Positions 11,001-20,209 of a stretch of DNA of 64,000 nucleotides are shown here, piece after piece. Position numbers and translations under genes: made by a program. The stretch comes from Impatiens glandulifera (taxonomy: Eukaryota; Streptophyta; Magnoliopsida; Ericales; Balsaminaceae), in contig NC_061863.1 in assembly GCF_907164915.1 (NCBI RefSeq), positions 38,165,382 to 38,229,381 of the forward strand, read 5' to 3'. Under the pieces are notes generated by a model. The model had not been told where the DNA came from. It worked only from the letters and a program-made list of their open reading frames with translations, and did no database searches. Numbering within the stretch: position 1 is the stretch's first letter; every line of letters starts with the position of its first letter.

Positions 11001-11241
11001 CTTTTGTGACAACACCAGCGCCATAGCAATTACATACAATCCGGTGTTGCACTCAAGAACGAAGCATATCGACATTCGACATCATTTCATCCGGGAGCAT
11101 GTTCAGGAGAAACACATCCGGCTGGAATATGTGTCAACCGAGCAACAAGTAGCGGACATCTTCACAAAACCGCTACAGGAAGCTAAGTTTTCACATTTTC
11201 GAAATATTTTGGGTCTTACTAATTTAAATCAATTGATATAA
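7978..11241 (+). CDS. pol: Pol polyprotein of TE1 (protease, integrase, reverse transcriptase, RNase H)
   Basis: 1087 residues in copia order. Aspartic protease has DSG at 33-35. The GAG-pre-integrase HHCC zinc domain begins at about 159 (WHKRLNH) and ends with CAACQMGK. The integrase core has D224, D287 and E323, a D,D35E triad. Reverse transcriptase runs from about 580 to 830 with YVDD at 771-774. RNase H starts near 932 (SYSDADYAG) and carries STAEAEY and the [15 protein letters not shown] end. No catalytic residue is missing. The first ATG (7978) is only the first in the open frame. True entry may be by frameshift or splicing from gag. The product copies the element RNA into DNA in the particle and integrates it in the nucleus. 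Everything seen suggests a functional protein. Confidence 0.95.
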   Translation: MDPTKCGYQKVVNNCLLQVRRSNRLKNSEWYLDSGCSRHMTGNKELLTDIKYETGALITFGDNSKGKTVGKGKIVHGELSINNVLLVEKLSFNLLSISQMCDVGYKVEFHKNSCLVKNQNDETLLTGNRIGNIYKVNWKTDFEKPVCMIAGNDPNWLWHKRLNHLNFKTINFICSKELVHGFPNVKFSKDKVCAACQMGKQVKSSFKSKGNYQSERCLELLHMDLFGPVRVTSLGGMHYTMVVIDDYSKFTWVTFLASKNQATSNLIKLILRIQNEKSIRVNKIRSDRGTEFINSNLTTFLDDSGIRHELSSARTPQQNGLAERRNRTLKEAARSMIADSGIAQNFWAEAINTACYTQNRSLVTKRFSKTPFEIYFDKIPNVRYFRIFGSKCFVHNNGKIYLTAFDAKSDEGIMLGYSAVSKAYRVYNTRTLTVEETAHVVFDESAERNTALPFDLHNRMENFNIYSDDEDEVPVFRRFVKDQAVDVEIQPDQAVLPQKVDASVSTEEIGRSDSVQPTDQSNLDQPAESLVDTSRINLRRNKNHPLELVIGNISSPVRTRQQNLDHYGNSAFISQIEPKKVDEALSDPDWILAMQEELNEFERNKVWYLVPRPKNKPVIGTRWVFRNKLDENGLVTRNKARLVAQGYKQEEGIDFEESFAPVARLEAIRIFLAYAAFKKFKVYQMDVKSAFLNGKVNEEVYVNQPPGFKNSEHKNHVYRLNKALYGLKQAPRAWYDTLTQFLFDHKFTIGSVDKTLFKFERKEQILLVQIYVDDIIFGSTDPKLCDKFSKMMTDRFQMSMMGEMSFFLGLQVKQMEAGIFISQPKYTAELLKRFGMDTCAEAATPMSPSVKLDKDEDGQAVDITAYRGMIGSLLYLTASRPDILFAVGVCGRFQANPKQSHYTAAKRILKYLKGTQEVGLWYPKDSSFNLISYSDADYAGCKIDRKSTSGTCQFLGDRLVTWSSKKQTSVATSTAEAEYLAAGSCCAQLLWIQQQLRDFGIEAKESPIFCDNTSAIAITYNPVLHSRTKHIDIRHHFIREHVQEKHIRLEYVSTEQQVADIFTKPLQEAKFSHFRNILGLTNLNQLI

Positions 11242-11959
11242 TCATGATGCATGCTTATATACAAAACCGGGATATGTGTTCAGGGAGAAGCTAAAGCTTC
11301 TCAAACCATATTCAAATAGGCCATTAATAAAAATCAAACATGCTAACCGGGAGGAAGTCTCCAGTTATGCCTGACTACTTCATTATTTCAAATCAAATGT
11401 ATGTTTACTTAACGGTTGAAATAACAAGGTTGAAATAGATAAGATAAATCCAAAGATTGAACAATTGTTGATATTAATCAACTTTTCTTCATAAAACGGA
11501 AATATCCTACTAAAACCGGTCATGGAAAACCGCTTAGTACGTATGCACTCTGATCTGATGAAATGAACTCTTCCGGTTAACCTGAGATGAATAACCGAGT
11601 TTTCGTGCATGTTTTGAAAAATGAAGCCTGTGATTAATTAAAGACAAGTTTACCACAATCGAGATGACGACATGTGTCCATCATCAAGAGAGGGAAACTT
11701 ACATCTTGTCAATAGATATTTTTCATCATTGCTATCTTAGTAATTATTAGATTTACCTTGGAAATAAGCATTAGTTACTTCAACAAGTTAAGTCCATTTA
11801 ATAGCTGATGACATCATCAGGCATGCTTAACTTCATTTAATACCAAGCCGAATCCACGGGCTATATAAACCATGTTTAATCTTTGTCAAAACATCACAAG
11901 TTCACTATTCACAAGAATCATCCTTGAGATAAAACCATCTTTTCTCTCTCAAAACAAAC
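11242..11959 (+). promoter_or_regulatory. Spacer after pol with TATA promoter for extra gene A
   Basis: About 600 bp of non-coding sequence follow pol. A clear TATATAAA at 11862-11869 then lies 98 bp before the next ATG. The leader after it is CA-rich and ends in TTTTCTCTCTC, typical of plant 5' leaders. This suggests a promoter separate from the LTR. Confidence 0.6.
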
Positions 11960-12721
11960 ATGAACTCCAACCCTTTAGCCAAGAAGATCTTACTGGCAGA
12001 CTTTGAATCAATCTACCAGTATGAGGATCATGAAGTCAAGGAGATGTTCTTAGCCATCGAAAGGAGTGGGCTAAGAAGTTTCCTTGAGAACAGGTTCATA
12101 ATCGACTACCTCGTAGTCGAAGAACTGTTCGAAACCGTAAAAGAGGTGCATCGAGAGATACTCGTCGCACAGGTTTACGGGCAAAAATTCCTTTTCAGCG
12201 AGACGGATTTCGCTGTCTACTGCGGTTTACCCAATGAAGGGGTAACCGACCTAACCTATTCATCGGTGACAATGGAAGAGATGTGTCGCCGGTTTTCTGG
12301 ATCTAACATCCCGGTTAAGCCCTGGGGTGCTAAGAGTCAACTTTCTCACAAGTACCAGATTCTCTGTGAGATTCTGGGAAAATCTGTTTTATGCAGAGAG
12401 AAAAGTTACTACTACACTCAGAGGGTCTTCGAGATGATGATAGCTGTAACGGTTGGGACACCGGTCAACTGGTCCTGGATCATCTTCAGCAACCTGAAGA
12501 AGATGATTCTCTCCAACAAAATCGGATACGCTCCTCAGCTGAGCAGTTTCTGCGCAAGTCTGGAGATCCACTCCGGAGCTTTCGTCACTCTGCATCCAAG
12601 GCACGTGCTCACCAAAGAACGAGTACAGGAGATGATCGACCGGTGGGAAGCGATCAAGGCTAGAAAGATTCAAGCGGCTGAGGCTTCAACCGCTCAAACA
12701 GCTGAATCGTCAAATGTCTAA
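11960..12721 (+). CDS. TE1 extra gene A, paralogous domain protein of unknown function
   Basis: 253 residues, function unknown. The whole protein is one domain shared with the next two genes. It starts LLADFESI, then SGLRSFLEN, a TDFAVYCGLPNEGVTDL motif, a FEMMIAVTVGTPVNWSWIIFSNLKKM helix-like segment and YAPQLSSF. A short Ala/Thr/Ser tail (AAEASTAQTAESS) follows. I see no signal peptide, no membrane segment and no enzyme motif I recognise. Its counterpart in TE2 is at 37577. It has its own TATA box (11862) and poly(A)-like signal (12799). It is not an env protein by any feature I can see. My memory is that similar proteins are abundant and poorly named in Lamiales annotations. That is unverified. 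Confidence 0.8.
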   Translation: MNSNPLAKKILLADFESIYQYEDHEVKEMFLAIERSGLRSFLENRFIIDYLVVEELFETVKEVHREILVAQVYGQKFLFSETDFAVYCGLPNEGVTDLTYSSVTMEEMCRRFSGSNIPVKPWGAKSQLSHKYQILCEILGKSVLCREKSYYYTQRVFEMMIAVTVGTPVNWSWIIFSNLKKMILSNKIGYAPQLSSFCASLEIHSGAFVTLHPRHVLTKERVQEMIDRWEAIKARKIQAAEASTAQTAESSNV

Positions 12722-12755
12722 ACCTGTCCTTCGTTTCTTCTTTCTTTTTCTTTAC

Positions 12756-12805
12756 AAAACCGGTACTTTTGATGTACTACCGGTTTTGGACTTCAATTAA
12801 TGAAA
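12756..12805 (+). terminator. 3' stem-loop and poly(A)-like signal of extra gene A
   Basis: AAAACCGGTA (12756-12765) pairs exactly with TACCGGTTTT (12778-12787) across a 12-base loop containing TTTTGATGTAC. AATGAAA follows at 12799. The same loop core and signal recur after extra gene B of TE1 and extra gene A of TE2. Confidence 0.55.
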
Positions 12806-13001
12806 TAGATTTCTCTTCCATCCAAATCAAAATCTACAACATTCAATGCGTCGTATTCTATTCTTGGAAACATAAAGCATGCCTGAATTGATTTGACAAT
12901 ACATGCCTTTATTCTCTTGAAAATCACAAAATCATTAATAACTAAGCATAAACGGCTACATTTTCAAATCTTTGCATTAAATGCTATCATTCATTCCAGG
13001 C

Positions 13002-13009
13002 TATAAAAA
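13002..13009 (+). promoter_or_regulatory. TATA box of extra gene B
   Basis: TATAAAAA in GGCTATAAAAAGGGG, 110 bp before the ATG at 13112. The leader contains CCTCTCTCTAAG and CTCTCC tracts, as in plant polymerase II leaders. Confidence 0.65.
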
Positions 13010-13111
13010 GGGGTTCAACCTTCATTTTTCAAACCACGCCTTCAAGCATTCCTCTCTCTAAGAATTCAAAAGCTCAAGAACTCTCCTAAGCCTTCTTCAT
13101 TTTTCATCACC

Positions 13112-13873
13112 ATGTCTGCTGAATTAAGAAACACTCTTATTATCGATTTTGAAGATATTAAGGAAAGTGCCTACTATGAATGCATTTTTCAGCATGTCAT
13201 AGACTCTGGCTTGAAAGGTTTTCTCAAGGGTTCGGACACCATCCTCGAAGAGGAGGTGTATGAATTCTTTAACAACGGTCACATTCTGGATGATGGCAGC
13301 ATTCGCACCATCATCGACGGCCAATTCCTCCAGCTTACTGAGGAAGAATTCGCCACTTTCTTTCACCTTCCAACCGAAGGTTTTTCTGACTTCCCTACGC
13401 CATTTCTGCCGGTTAAGGAAGACTTCTTTCACATCTTCTCCTCCTCCAACGCTCCGATTAAGGACTTTGGGAAGAAAGAAGATCTCGCCCCTCACTACCA
13501 AGTCCTGCATGACTTGGTTCACAGGTCTATCATAGGCCGAATGCCCAACCAGAACTATTACCGGGAAGCATTCGACATTATGATAGCAATCATTCGCAAC
13601 TCCGATATTAACTGGGCCTCCTATCTCTTCAATAAGCTGAAGCAGCTTATGACCGGTAAAAGAGGACGGATCAGCTACGCTCCTCAGATTACCCGGTTTC
13701 TGATGTCCAAGCGTCGCAGCCTTGGAACCGGTATTCCAGTTGGACCATCCAACACCTTCACCATGATCATGATGCACAGGTGGATTTCAAGGATTGTGAG
13801 ACGATCACCTGAAAACACCCTTGAGAATTGGTATGAAAGGATGGTGGAAGGAGACTGGTTCACCAAAGATTAA
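13112..13873 (+). CDS. TE1 extra gene B, paralogous domain protein of unknown function
   Basis: 253 residues, function unknown. It has the same fold signature as extra gene A: LIIDFEDI, SGLKGFLKG, EEEFATFFHLPTEGFSDFP, then FDIMIAIIRNSDINWASYLFNKLKQL and YAPQITRFL. The TE2 counterpart (38741) shares the exact LPTEGFSDFP block, so orthology by position and sequence is clear. The C-terminus is a short basic and aromatic tail (MIMMHRWISRIVRRS). There is no signal peptide or membrane span. The start has a good context (CACCATGTC). Own TATA box at 13002 and poly(A)-like signal at 13962. Confidence 0.8.
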   Translation: MSAELRNTLIIDFEDIKESAYYECIFQHVIDSGLKGFLKGSDTILEEEVYEFFNNGHILDDGSIRTIIDGQFLQLTEEEFATFFHLPTEGFSDFPTPFLPVKEDFFHIFSSSNAPIKDFGKKEDLAPHYQVLHDLVHRSIIGRMPNQNYYREAFDIMIAIIRNSDINWASYLFNKLKQLMTGKRGRISYAPQITRFLMSKRRSLGTGIPVGPSNTFTMIMMHRWISRIVRRSPENTLENWYERMVEGDWFTKD

Positions 13874-13908
13874 ATCTTTCTTTCCTTTTACTTCTAATTT
13901 CCGGTTTC

Positions 13909-13968
13909 TGGTCATTTTGTTGTACGACCAGACCGCTCCTATGTATTTCATTTCCGGCATTAATGAAA
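13909..13968 (+). terminator. 3' stem-loop and poly(A)-like signal of extra gene B
   Basis: TGGTC (13909-13913) pairs with GACCA (13926-13930) around the loop ATTTTGTTGTAC. AATGAAA follows at 13962. This matches the arrangement after extra gene A. Confidence 0.5.
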
Positions 13969-14265
13969 TATTCTCAATTCTAAACAAGTCTCCGGTTTTC
14001 TCATTCAAACACATGTCTTTCCGGTTCTCAAATTAAAATTAAAAGATAACTTAACAATCTCCGGTTAACAAGTTATCAACAGAAACCGGAACTTCAGGCA
14101 AAAATGAAAAACCTTAACCGCCCATGGTTTTACCTTTCAAAATTTACCACCCATCGAATTTCCGCTTTTACCGCCGAAAGTTACGGCAGTAACTTTTGGA
14201 GGGAAAATTGGCGCCAAAAACACTAAAATGACGGTTCATCTTCAAAACTGCCTAGAACCGCCATC

Positions 14266-14273
14266 TATATAAA
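14266..14273 (+). promoter_or_regulatory. TATA box of extra gene C
   Basis: TATATAAA in CATCTATATAAAGAC, 120 bp before the ATG at 14386. The leader includes TTTTCTCTCTCTAAAAATTTCC and CTCTCTCTCC tracts. Confidence 0.65.
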
Positions 14274-14385
14274 GACAAATCAACTCATTCAACACACGCG
14301 TTTTCTCTCTCTAAAAATTTCCAGAAACTCAAAGATCTCTCTCTCCGATCATCATCAATCTTCATCCTTCTTTCTCAAAACTACA

Positions 14386-17229
14386 ATGGATCTAGGCAAA
14401 GCCCCGTTTCGATGGATGTTGCAGGTAGATTTTGCAGACATCGATGAGCACGCTGAAGACAAGAACAAGGTCGTTCTTCAACTTCTTCGAGATTCTGGGT
14501 TGGAGAAGTTTCTCTCTGGTCCGTTCATCATCTACCCGGCGGCGGTGACGGAGTTCTTGGCGACGGCGACACTGTTGAAAAGAAAAGTATCGGCTACTGT
14601 CAACGGGAAGGCAGTTCTTATAACTGAAGAAATTTTTGCGGAGGCTCTCGGTCTGCCTAACACCGGCTCGGACCTAAAATTCGACCTAACCAGCGCAGAA
14701 TCAAATGCTGCCCGGTTGGTTGTATCCTTTTCAGGTCAGGATCTGGTGCTCCACAATAGCCGGAAAATCAAGCTGAAACCGGAATACAAATGGATGGTAA
14801 CCGTCATCTCCAGATCGCTCCAAGGAATGGGAGGTAATTTCGATAACCTCACAAAGCTTAAGCTGAGAATGCTGTTAGCAATTGTCCGCAGCGATAAGGT
14901 GGACTGGGGATACGTGTTATACGAAGAATTCTGTCAAATGATAATCAAGAAAGAAGGCCGGGTGCAGGCTTATGCTATGCAAATAGTTAAGATCCTTGAG
15001 TTCCTTAATGTGGAACTAGGTGAAGGCGTACCGTTTCCGATTTCCAACATTCTTGACTCTGAGTCAGTGGCTGAAAAACCGGAGAAGACAATAAAACCTA
15101 AAACCTCAAAAACCAAGTCATCTAAGGGAGCCAGTTCATCGGTTCCAGCTGAAGAAGAAAAACGTCAAAAGAAGCCGTCCAGAAAAGCGGTTGAGGCAGA
15201 AGCTCAACCAGAACCGAAAAGAAGGAAGAAGGTCTCAGCGAAGAAAAGTGCAAAGAAACCGGCGGACTCCGAGAAAACGCTCTCCTCGGACAACCCACCT
15301 GAAAGAACCGCAGATGTCTTCCAGCCCATTCCAATCAACACCGTTGTTCCAACTCCCATCCCATCCGATTCTCCAAAGCAAACCGAATCTTCGGGAAGCA
15401 AGGAGAACAAATCAAACTCTAAGGAGGAGGCAGAGAGAAATGTTGACTCTGCGACCTCCAAGTCCCCAAGCAAGCAAGCCGATGAAGTATTAGCCGAAGT
15501 GGGCTTGAATACTTCTGAAGCCATTCAGAATGTGGTCCAAGAGATCACAAGAGAAACCGAAGAAGACGACGTTTCTAGTCGTCGGAAGCCAGAAAATCAG
15601 GTTGAAATACCTGATCAACCAGAAGTCCAACCGGTCGATGAGACGACCAAGTCAACAGAAACCGCACCTCCGGCTCAGGAGGGAAACATTGAAGAAAGGG
15701 AACCTTCCGGTTCCGCAAGAGGCAAGATAGCTCAAGGAGGTCCCTCTCGAGTAGATAAAGGCAAAGGCATTCTTCTTGAAGAAACACCTGAAACCGGAAC
15801 GGGCACATTGCAGATTGACCCTCAGACTGAAGCCGCAACCGAAGAAGATTATCCTTACACCTTAGAGCAAGAAAATGAGCTGTTTGATGAATTTATTCAA
15901 GATATGAATAAAGGTGCAAGTGAAGCGCTGGCTCCATATATCCGGTGGGTGAAGCTCCGAAGTGAGACCAAATTATCCGACATGCTTCCAGGTTTCAGAG
16001 GAAACAAGCAGTGGGACGCTCTCATCCAGCTAGAAGAAAGGGCACTCGAGTTAGCTAACACCCAATTGATCCAACCGGCGTTTTCCAAAGCCCCGGTAAT
16101 TCTTGAAAATGTGCGGTTACAGGCAGTTGAGAATGCCTTTCAAGAAATCCAAGGAAAAGACCTGGAACCGATTGAAATGAAGATGGCAGAGCGATTTATT
16201 GAAGTACGTGAACGACTTGTGCGAAGCTTCGAACGTCTTGACAAGAAATTGTGGGATACTTGCCAACGACAATTCAACAATCCTGAGTTATTTCAGAGTA
16301 AGCCTTTCTTTATAACTGGTGAAACATCCGACGCTTCTGAAAACCGGGAACAAGAAGCCTATCAACAGGCTAAGGCTCTGGACATCGAGCAGATCAAGCA
16401 AGCAGTGGTAGAAACAGCTGACTCATGCCTTGGGAACTTTAAAGCAGTAACCGAAGAAAGGATCTCAGCGGCTGAAGATAAAATGGTCAACTCTCTACAA
16501 ACCATGATGGATAGATCAATGCAAACAACTGTGAAAGCCATGATTACCGAGTCCGTCAACGCCGCAACCGCTCCACTTTTGGACATGCTGCAAGCAATGG
16601 CAATCCAGATCAGTGAAATGTCAAAAGCTCAAGTCGGTTCAACCCAAACTCAAATCGAAAAAGATGCTGAAACCGCACGTAAGCTGCAAGAAGAAGAGAT
16701 TGAAAGAGAACGGTTACAGAAGGAACTTGAAGATAAGGATCATGAGCTTGCCCAACAATGCAATGAAGAGGAGCAGGCAAACGCTCAGGAATCGGCACAG
16801 GGTCAATCATCCCACTCCATGAGCACAAGGAACAAGAACAAGAAGAAACGGAGTGCCATTAAAAACGTGATGAAGCGGGCAGAATTGAAGACAGCCGAAC
16901 CGGTTGCATTGAATGCGGAACCGCTTGATGAAGAAGAAGAGGAAGATCCGGAGGAACTCAACAGACGGAGAAGAAGGACAACCGGAGAATCCACCGCAAC
17001 TCCAAGCTGCAGACCTTTGACTGTTCAACCACGTCCACCGCCAAAACCAGCTTGTGCCAACTTCAATCTTAGGAAAAAGGTCCCCGGCCATTCAAGTGTG
17101 TGGGCAGGTGTGGTGATAGATGCTGACAGACGTGCTAGAGAGCACAGAGCAAGAATAGAAGAAGCAAGGAAACGTCTGGACAAAGAACTGGAAAAGGAGC
17201 AAGACAAGGGGGGATCATCCAAGCCTTAA
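14386..17229 (+). CDS. TE1 extra gene C, paralogous domain plus long charged coiled-coil tail
   Basis: 947 residues, function unknown. Residues about 11-225 are the domain shared with genes A and B (LQVDFADI, SGLEKFLSG, EALGLPNTGSD, LRMLLAIVRSDKVDWGYVLYEEF, YAMQIVKIL). Residues 230-300 are Lys-rich, with likely nuclear localisation signals around PKRRKK and AKKSAKK. A Glu/Pro/Thr-rich acidic section follows to about 490. Residues 491-650 look folded and helical (LEQENELFDEF, RWVKLRSETKLSDMLPG). A Glu/Lys/Arg-rich stretch at about 757-800 (ARKLQEEEIERERLQKELED) should form a coiled coil. The end is basic. There is no signal peptide or membrane span. The TE2 counterpart is broken (39960-42664). 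A nuclear or structural role is only a guess. Confidence 0.82.
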   Translation: MDLGKAPFRWMLQVDFADIDEHAEDKNKVVLQLLRDSGLEKFLSGPFIIYPAAVTEFLATATLLKRKVSATVNGKAVLITEEIFAEALGLPNTGSDLKFDLTSAESNAARLVVSFSGQDLVLHNSRKIKLKPEYKWMVTVISRSLQGMGGNFDNLTKLKLRMLLAIVRSDKVDWGYVLYEEFCQMIIKKEGRVQAYAMQIVKILEFLNVELGEGVPFPISNILDSESVAEKPEKTIKPKTSKTKSSKGASSSVPAEEEKRQKKPSRKAVEAEAQPEPKRRKKVSAKKSAKKPADSEKTLSSDNPPERTADVFQPIPINTVVPTPIPSDSPKQTESSGSKENKSNSKEEAERNVDSATSKSPSKQADEVLAEVGLNTSEAIQNVVQEITRETEEDDVSSRRKPENQVEIPDQPEVQPVDETTKSTETAPPAQEGNIEEREPSGSARGKIAQGGPSRVDKGKGILLEETPETGTGTLQIDPQTEAATEEDYPYTLEQENELFDEFIQDMNKGASEALAPYIRWVKLRSETKLSDMLPGFRGNKQWDALIQLEERALELANTQLIQPAFSKAPVILENVRLQAVENAFQEIQGKDLEPIEMKMAERFIEVRERLVRSFERLDKKLWDTCQRQFNNPELFQSKPFFITGETSDASENREQEAYQQAKALDIEQIKQAVVETADSCLGNFKAVTEERISAAEDKMVNSLQTMMDRSMQTTVKAMITESVNAATAPLLDMLQAMAIQISEMSKAQVGSTQTQIEKDAETARKLQEEEIERERLQKELEDKDHELAQQCNEEEQANAQESAQGQSSHSMSTRNKNKKKRSAIKNVMKRAELKTAEPVALNAEPLDEEEEEDPEELNRRRRRTTGESTATPSCRPLTVQPRPPPKPACANFNLRKKVPGHSSVWAGVVIDADRRAREHRARIEEARKRLDKELEKEQDKGGSSKP

Positions 17230-17500
17230 ACTCTATTTCCATAATTACTTTAAACAATTATGTTTTTGATGTGTTTCAGAACTTGGTCACTTTTGCTATC
17301 TTTTGTGTTTTTTTTTTAAACATATTTTCTACGTTTTTCAAAACATACAAGTTCACCTATCTCTCATATTTTTCAAAACATACACTTATCAAAAATCAAA
17401 CACATGTTTTTCAAACACGTTTCTCTCAAACAAAATCTTTAAAACCGGCCACACATTACAATTTTGAATATTTATTCTAAATAATCAAAAAGGGAGAAAT
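17230..17500 (+). other. TE1 3' untranslated region ending in the polypurine tract
   Basis: T-rich sequence follows gene C, with a TTTTTGATGTG word near 17264 that resembles the loop core of the other 3' hairpins. The tract AAAAAGGGAGAAAT at 17487-17500 directly precedes the 3' LTR and primes plus-strand synthesis. Confidence 0.8.
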
Positions 17501-18852
17501 TGATAGAAAAATTAAGTAAGTTAATTTTCTTAAAACCGGCCACACATTACAATTTTTGAATATTTATTCTAAATAATCAAAAAGGGAGAAATTGATAGAA
17601 AAATTAAGTAAATTAATTTTGGAACCGGCCAGACAAACTAAACAGAAGTTAAACTTCATGTGCAGGTACTGAACAAACCGGAACCGGAAATCTTGCATCA
17701 ACAACCAGCTGCTATTATATCAAAGAAACCGACTTCAAGTGATCAAGACAAATGATCACAGGAACCGGCTTCACTTTCTCAAGCAACCGGTTAGCAAAGA
17801 ACAGAAGAATACACTTCAACCGGATCATAAGATACAAGACACAGAAACCGGAAAGTACAGATCAAAAGTCAGAAGATTCAAATCTCAAGAGTGACGTACT
17901 ATGACGGAGGAAACGTGTCTCGAAAGTATAAAAGAAGATCGGATCCGATCAGAAGCATGGGAGGAAAGCAATGATGCCTTGGTGATCCGATGCTGACGAC
18001 CGGAAGCGGATGTTCAACACGTGTATCAATCTGAAAACCGGTTATGTCATCATCTGCTCAAAGTCACCTGCATGAATGCCAGGTGTTGAACAAGTTGAAG
18101 CGTGCAAGCAATCCTTCTGCAGATAGGCGTGCTAATGATCAACCAATCCGCAAGAGAGAGAAGAAAGTAGCCGTTAGCTACTTTCAGCTATAAAAGGAAG
18201 ATCAATCGTCTTCATTCAATGCAAGAAGTTCGGGACTTGTAGTTGTGAGCCTCATAAATTCAAAAAGTCTTAAAGCATTAAAGTCTAGAGAGATAAAGTT
18301 CTACGTTCGGTTTGCCTAAAACCGGAAGTCACTTGTGTGATAGTGTGTTGAGTTGTTGTATTACATCAAAAGTGTAAGTTTAGTGTAACCGGCGAGTAGC
18401 GAAGTTGGGCTCGACCGGAAGTGTAAATTGTAACTCTAAAGAGTTAGTGGAGATCCTTCTCATAACCTGAGAAGAAGGGGTGACGTAGGAGGGTTTGCTC
18501 CGAACATCCATAAACAAATTTCCTTGTCTTGTGTTCTTTCATTTCGCTTTCACTTCCCGCTGTCTTGCCGTAAACCGCAAACCAATTCTACTTCCAAAAC
18601 CGGTCATTCACTTTCGTCAAACATCCTCCTTCCTAAAACATCATCTAAAGTCGCAAACGTTGCTTCAACCTGAAACAGACACTTCCGCCCTTGAACACCG
18701 GTTCAAGAGTCTATGACAGGTTGTGCAGTGCTGAGAACGGTTTTAGTCTCTAACCGGACTATCACCAAGTTGTGTGTGTGTTGTAAGCGGCCACCCTTAA
18801 CCGAAACCGGAAAATTCACCCCGGTCCTCCAAGGGCGTCCCCGATCCTAACA
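17501..18852 (+). repeat. TE1 3' LTR
   Basis: 1352 bp, about 99.7 percent identical to the 5' LTR by eye (four mismatches). It carries the same internal 92-bp duplication, TATA box (18189) and hairpin block (18455-18516). It is followed by the target duplication AATTA. Confidence 0.95.
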
Positions 18853-19029
18853 AATTATAAGATATGTAGAGATTGTATATAATTTTACAATTAGATGAAT
18901 GTGTTTAATATTTTAAGGATATTAAATGTGTTAAATTCAAACTAAGAAAGTGAAAAATCAAACAAAAAAGGAAAATACCAAGAGCTGTTTTAAATATCTT
19001 TTAGTATTGAAGGCTAATGCGGAGAGAGA

Positions 19030-19420
19030 TATCTCTCGGTATTGGTCTTCTTTGTTTGTTTATGTAAGTGGTTTTAAGTTTCTAATTAGCTTGTCTAAAC
19101 TTCTAAACTAATGAAGTGTATTTTATTTCTAATTATATGGGTTGTGTTTAATTTTATAAGTGTATATGATTGTGTTTGATTATATAAAGAAGTGTATATA
19201 TATGTTTGTTTGTGTATCTCTCGGCAATCGATGTTAAAACCTAGATATTTGTGTATATGTCTCGATAACAATTAAGGTATAATCGAGAGTTGTCCACATA
19301 TCTCTCAGTATTTCCCTTTTTAAAACTAGTAATATCGAGAGATATGTGTATATCTCTCGGTAAAAATTAAGGTCATTACTGAGAGATTTATGTAAACCTC
19401 TCGGGAAAACGTTTATAATT
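19030..19420. repeat. CACTA subterminal repeats (TCTCTCGG words in both orientations)
   Basis: Motifs of the type ATCTCTCGGTA and its inverse occur repeatedly: near 19030, 19215, 19280, 19305, 19345, 19385 and 19400. They are separated by related ATTAAGGT spacers. Clustered short motifs in both orientations near a terminus are where En/Spm-type transposases bind. The part 19030-19220 also repeats 4535-4727. Confidence 0.55.
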
Positions 19421-19907
19421 TTGATCAAAAACCTTTTCTTCCCCGATTATTTCTTGTGCTTGCCTCCCTCACTTCGCACGAGCTCTCTGCAAATGGACGA
19501 CGTTGACCAACGATGCCCACGACCGATGTCGATCTCCTCTCACCACCGCATCTTCGACCTTCTTTCGCCGCCGATTTACTCTTCATGCAGCCACTACTTT
19601 AAGGTTAGTTTAGTTTATATTTATGTTAAATTTAGTTTAGATTTATATATGTTAGATTTAGGATAGATTTAAGATAGATTTATACCTTGAATCTCAAGAT
19701 GATTGAAAATGTGTAAAGTATGTGTTTCCCATTAAAATTATCTATTCTAAAGACTTCAAACTTGAAATATGCTTAAAACATGTGATTTATCTTTTTAGTT
19801 TATTTGTTACAGTATCTTGAACTATCAGGTCACAAGAAAAATAGGTTGAATACTAATCTGGTAAAATGTTTGACTATATAAACATGTCTGATGATTACTT
19901 CATTTAT

Positions 19908-20043
19908 GATGATTTTAGGGTTTGATTTAATTTGATGAATCTGTTTGACTGGTTGAGTATAAGGTTTTTAATCTGATTGTTTCATTAATGATGATTTTAT
20001 GGTTTGATTTAATTTGATGAATCTGTTTGATTTGTTGAGTATA
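19908..20043 (+). repeat. Tandem duplication of about 54 bp
   Basis: GATGATTTTA.GGTTTGATTTAATTTGATGAATCTGTTTGA..GTTGAGTATA occurs at 19908 and again at 19990, offset 82 bp, with four or so mismatches. Confidence 0.75.
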
Positions 20044-20209
20044 ATTAGGGTATTAGTGATATTGTTTGACTCGTTTAATTAGGGTATTATACTAGATTAA
20101 TTAGGGTAGATATATGGAGAACCGACTCACATTTAGGTTATATATATATGAAAAAAAGGGAATGTAAGTATAATTTATAATTAGATCATACAAAGTAAAT
20201 ATTAATGCG

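Larger units (their letters stand above)
4733..18852 (+). mobile_element. TE1: complete Ty1/copia LTR retrotransposon, SIRE-like, with three extra genes
   Basis: This is a 14,120-bp element bounded by two 1352-bp LTRs that start TG and end CA, flanked by the 5-bp duplication AATTA (4728-4732 and 18853-18857). Internal order: primer binding site, gag (6126), pol (7978), then three extra ORFs (11960, 13112, 14386), then a polypurine tract. All five ORFs are open over full length. Integrase before reverse transcriptase places it in Ty1/copia. The protease [13 protein letters not shown] motif, long LTRs and a long post-pol region suggest the SIRE/Maximus group. I see about four mismatches between the LTRs, so insertion was recent. 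It sits inside a decayed CACTA transposon. Confidence 0.95.

Noticed and set aside
12389..12673. Open frames of 90-94 codons within extra gene A on both strands
   Set aside because: Overlapping frames with no resemblance, explained by the coding constraint of gene A.
13124..13777. 217-codon open frame on the minus strand inside extra gene B
   Set aside because: It is the antisense shadow of gene B, with no family resemblance. Gene B is supported by homology to genes A, C and the TE2 copy.
11960..17229. Calling the extra genes envelope proteins
   Set aside because: No signal peptide, membrane helix or fusion motif is visible. The position after pol alone is not enough.
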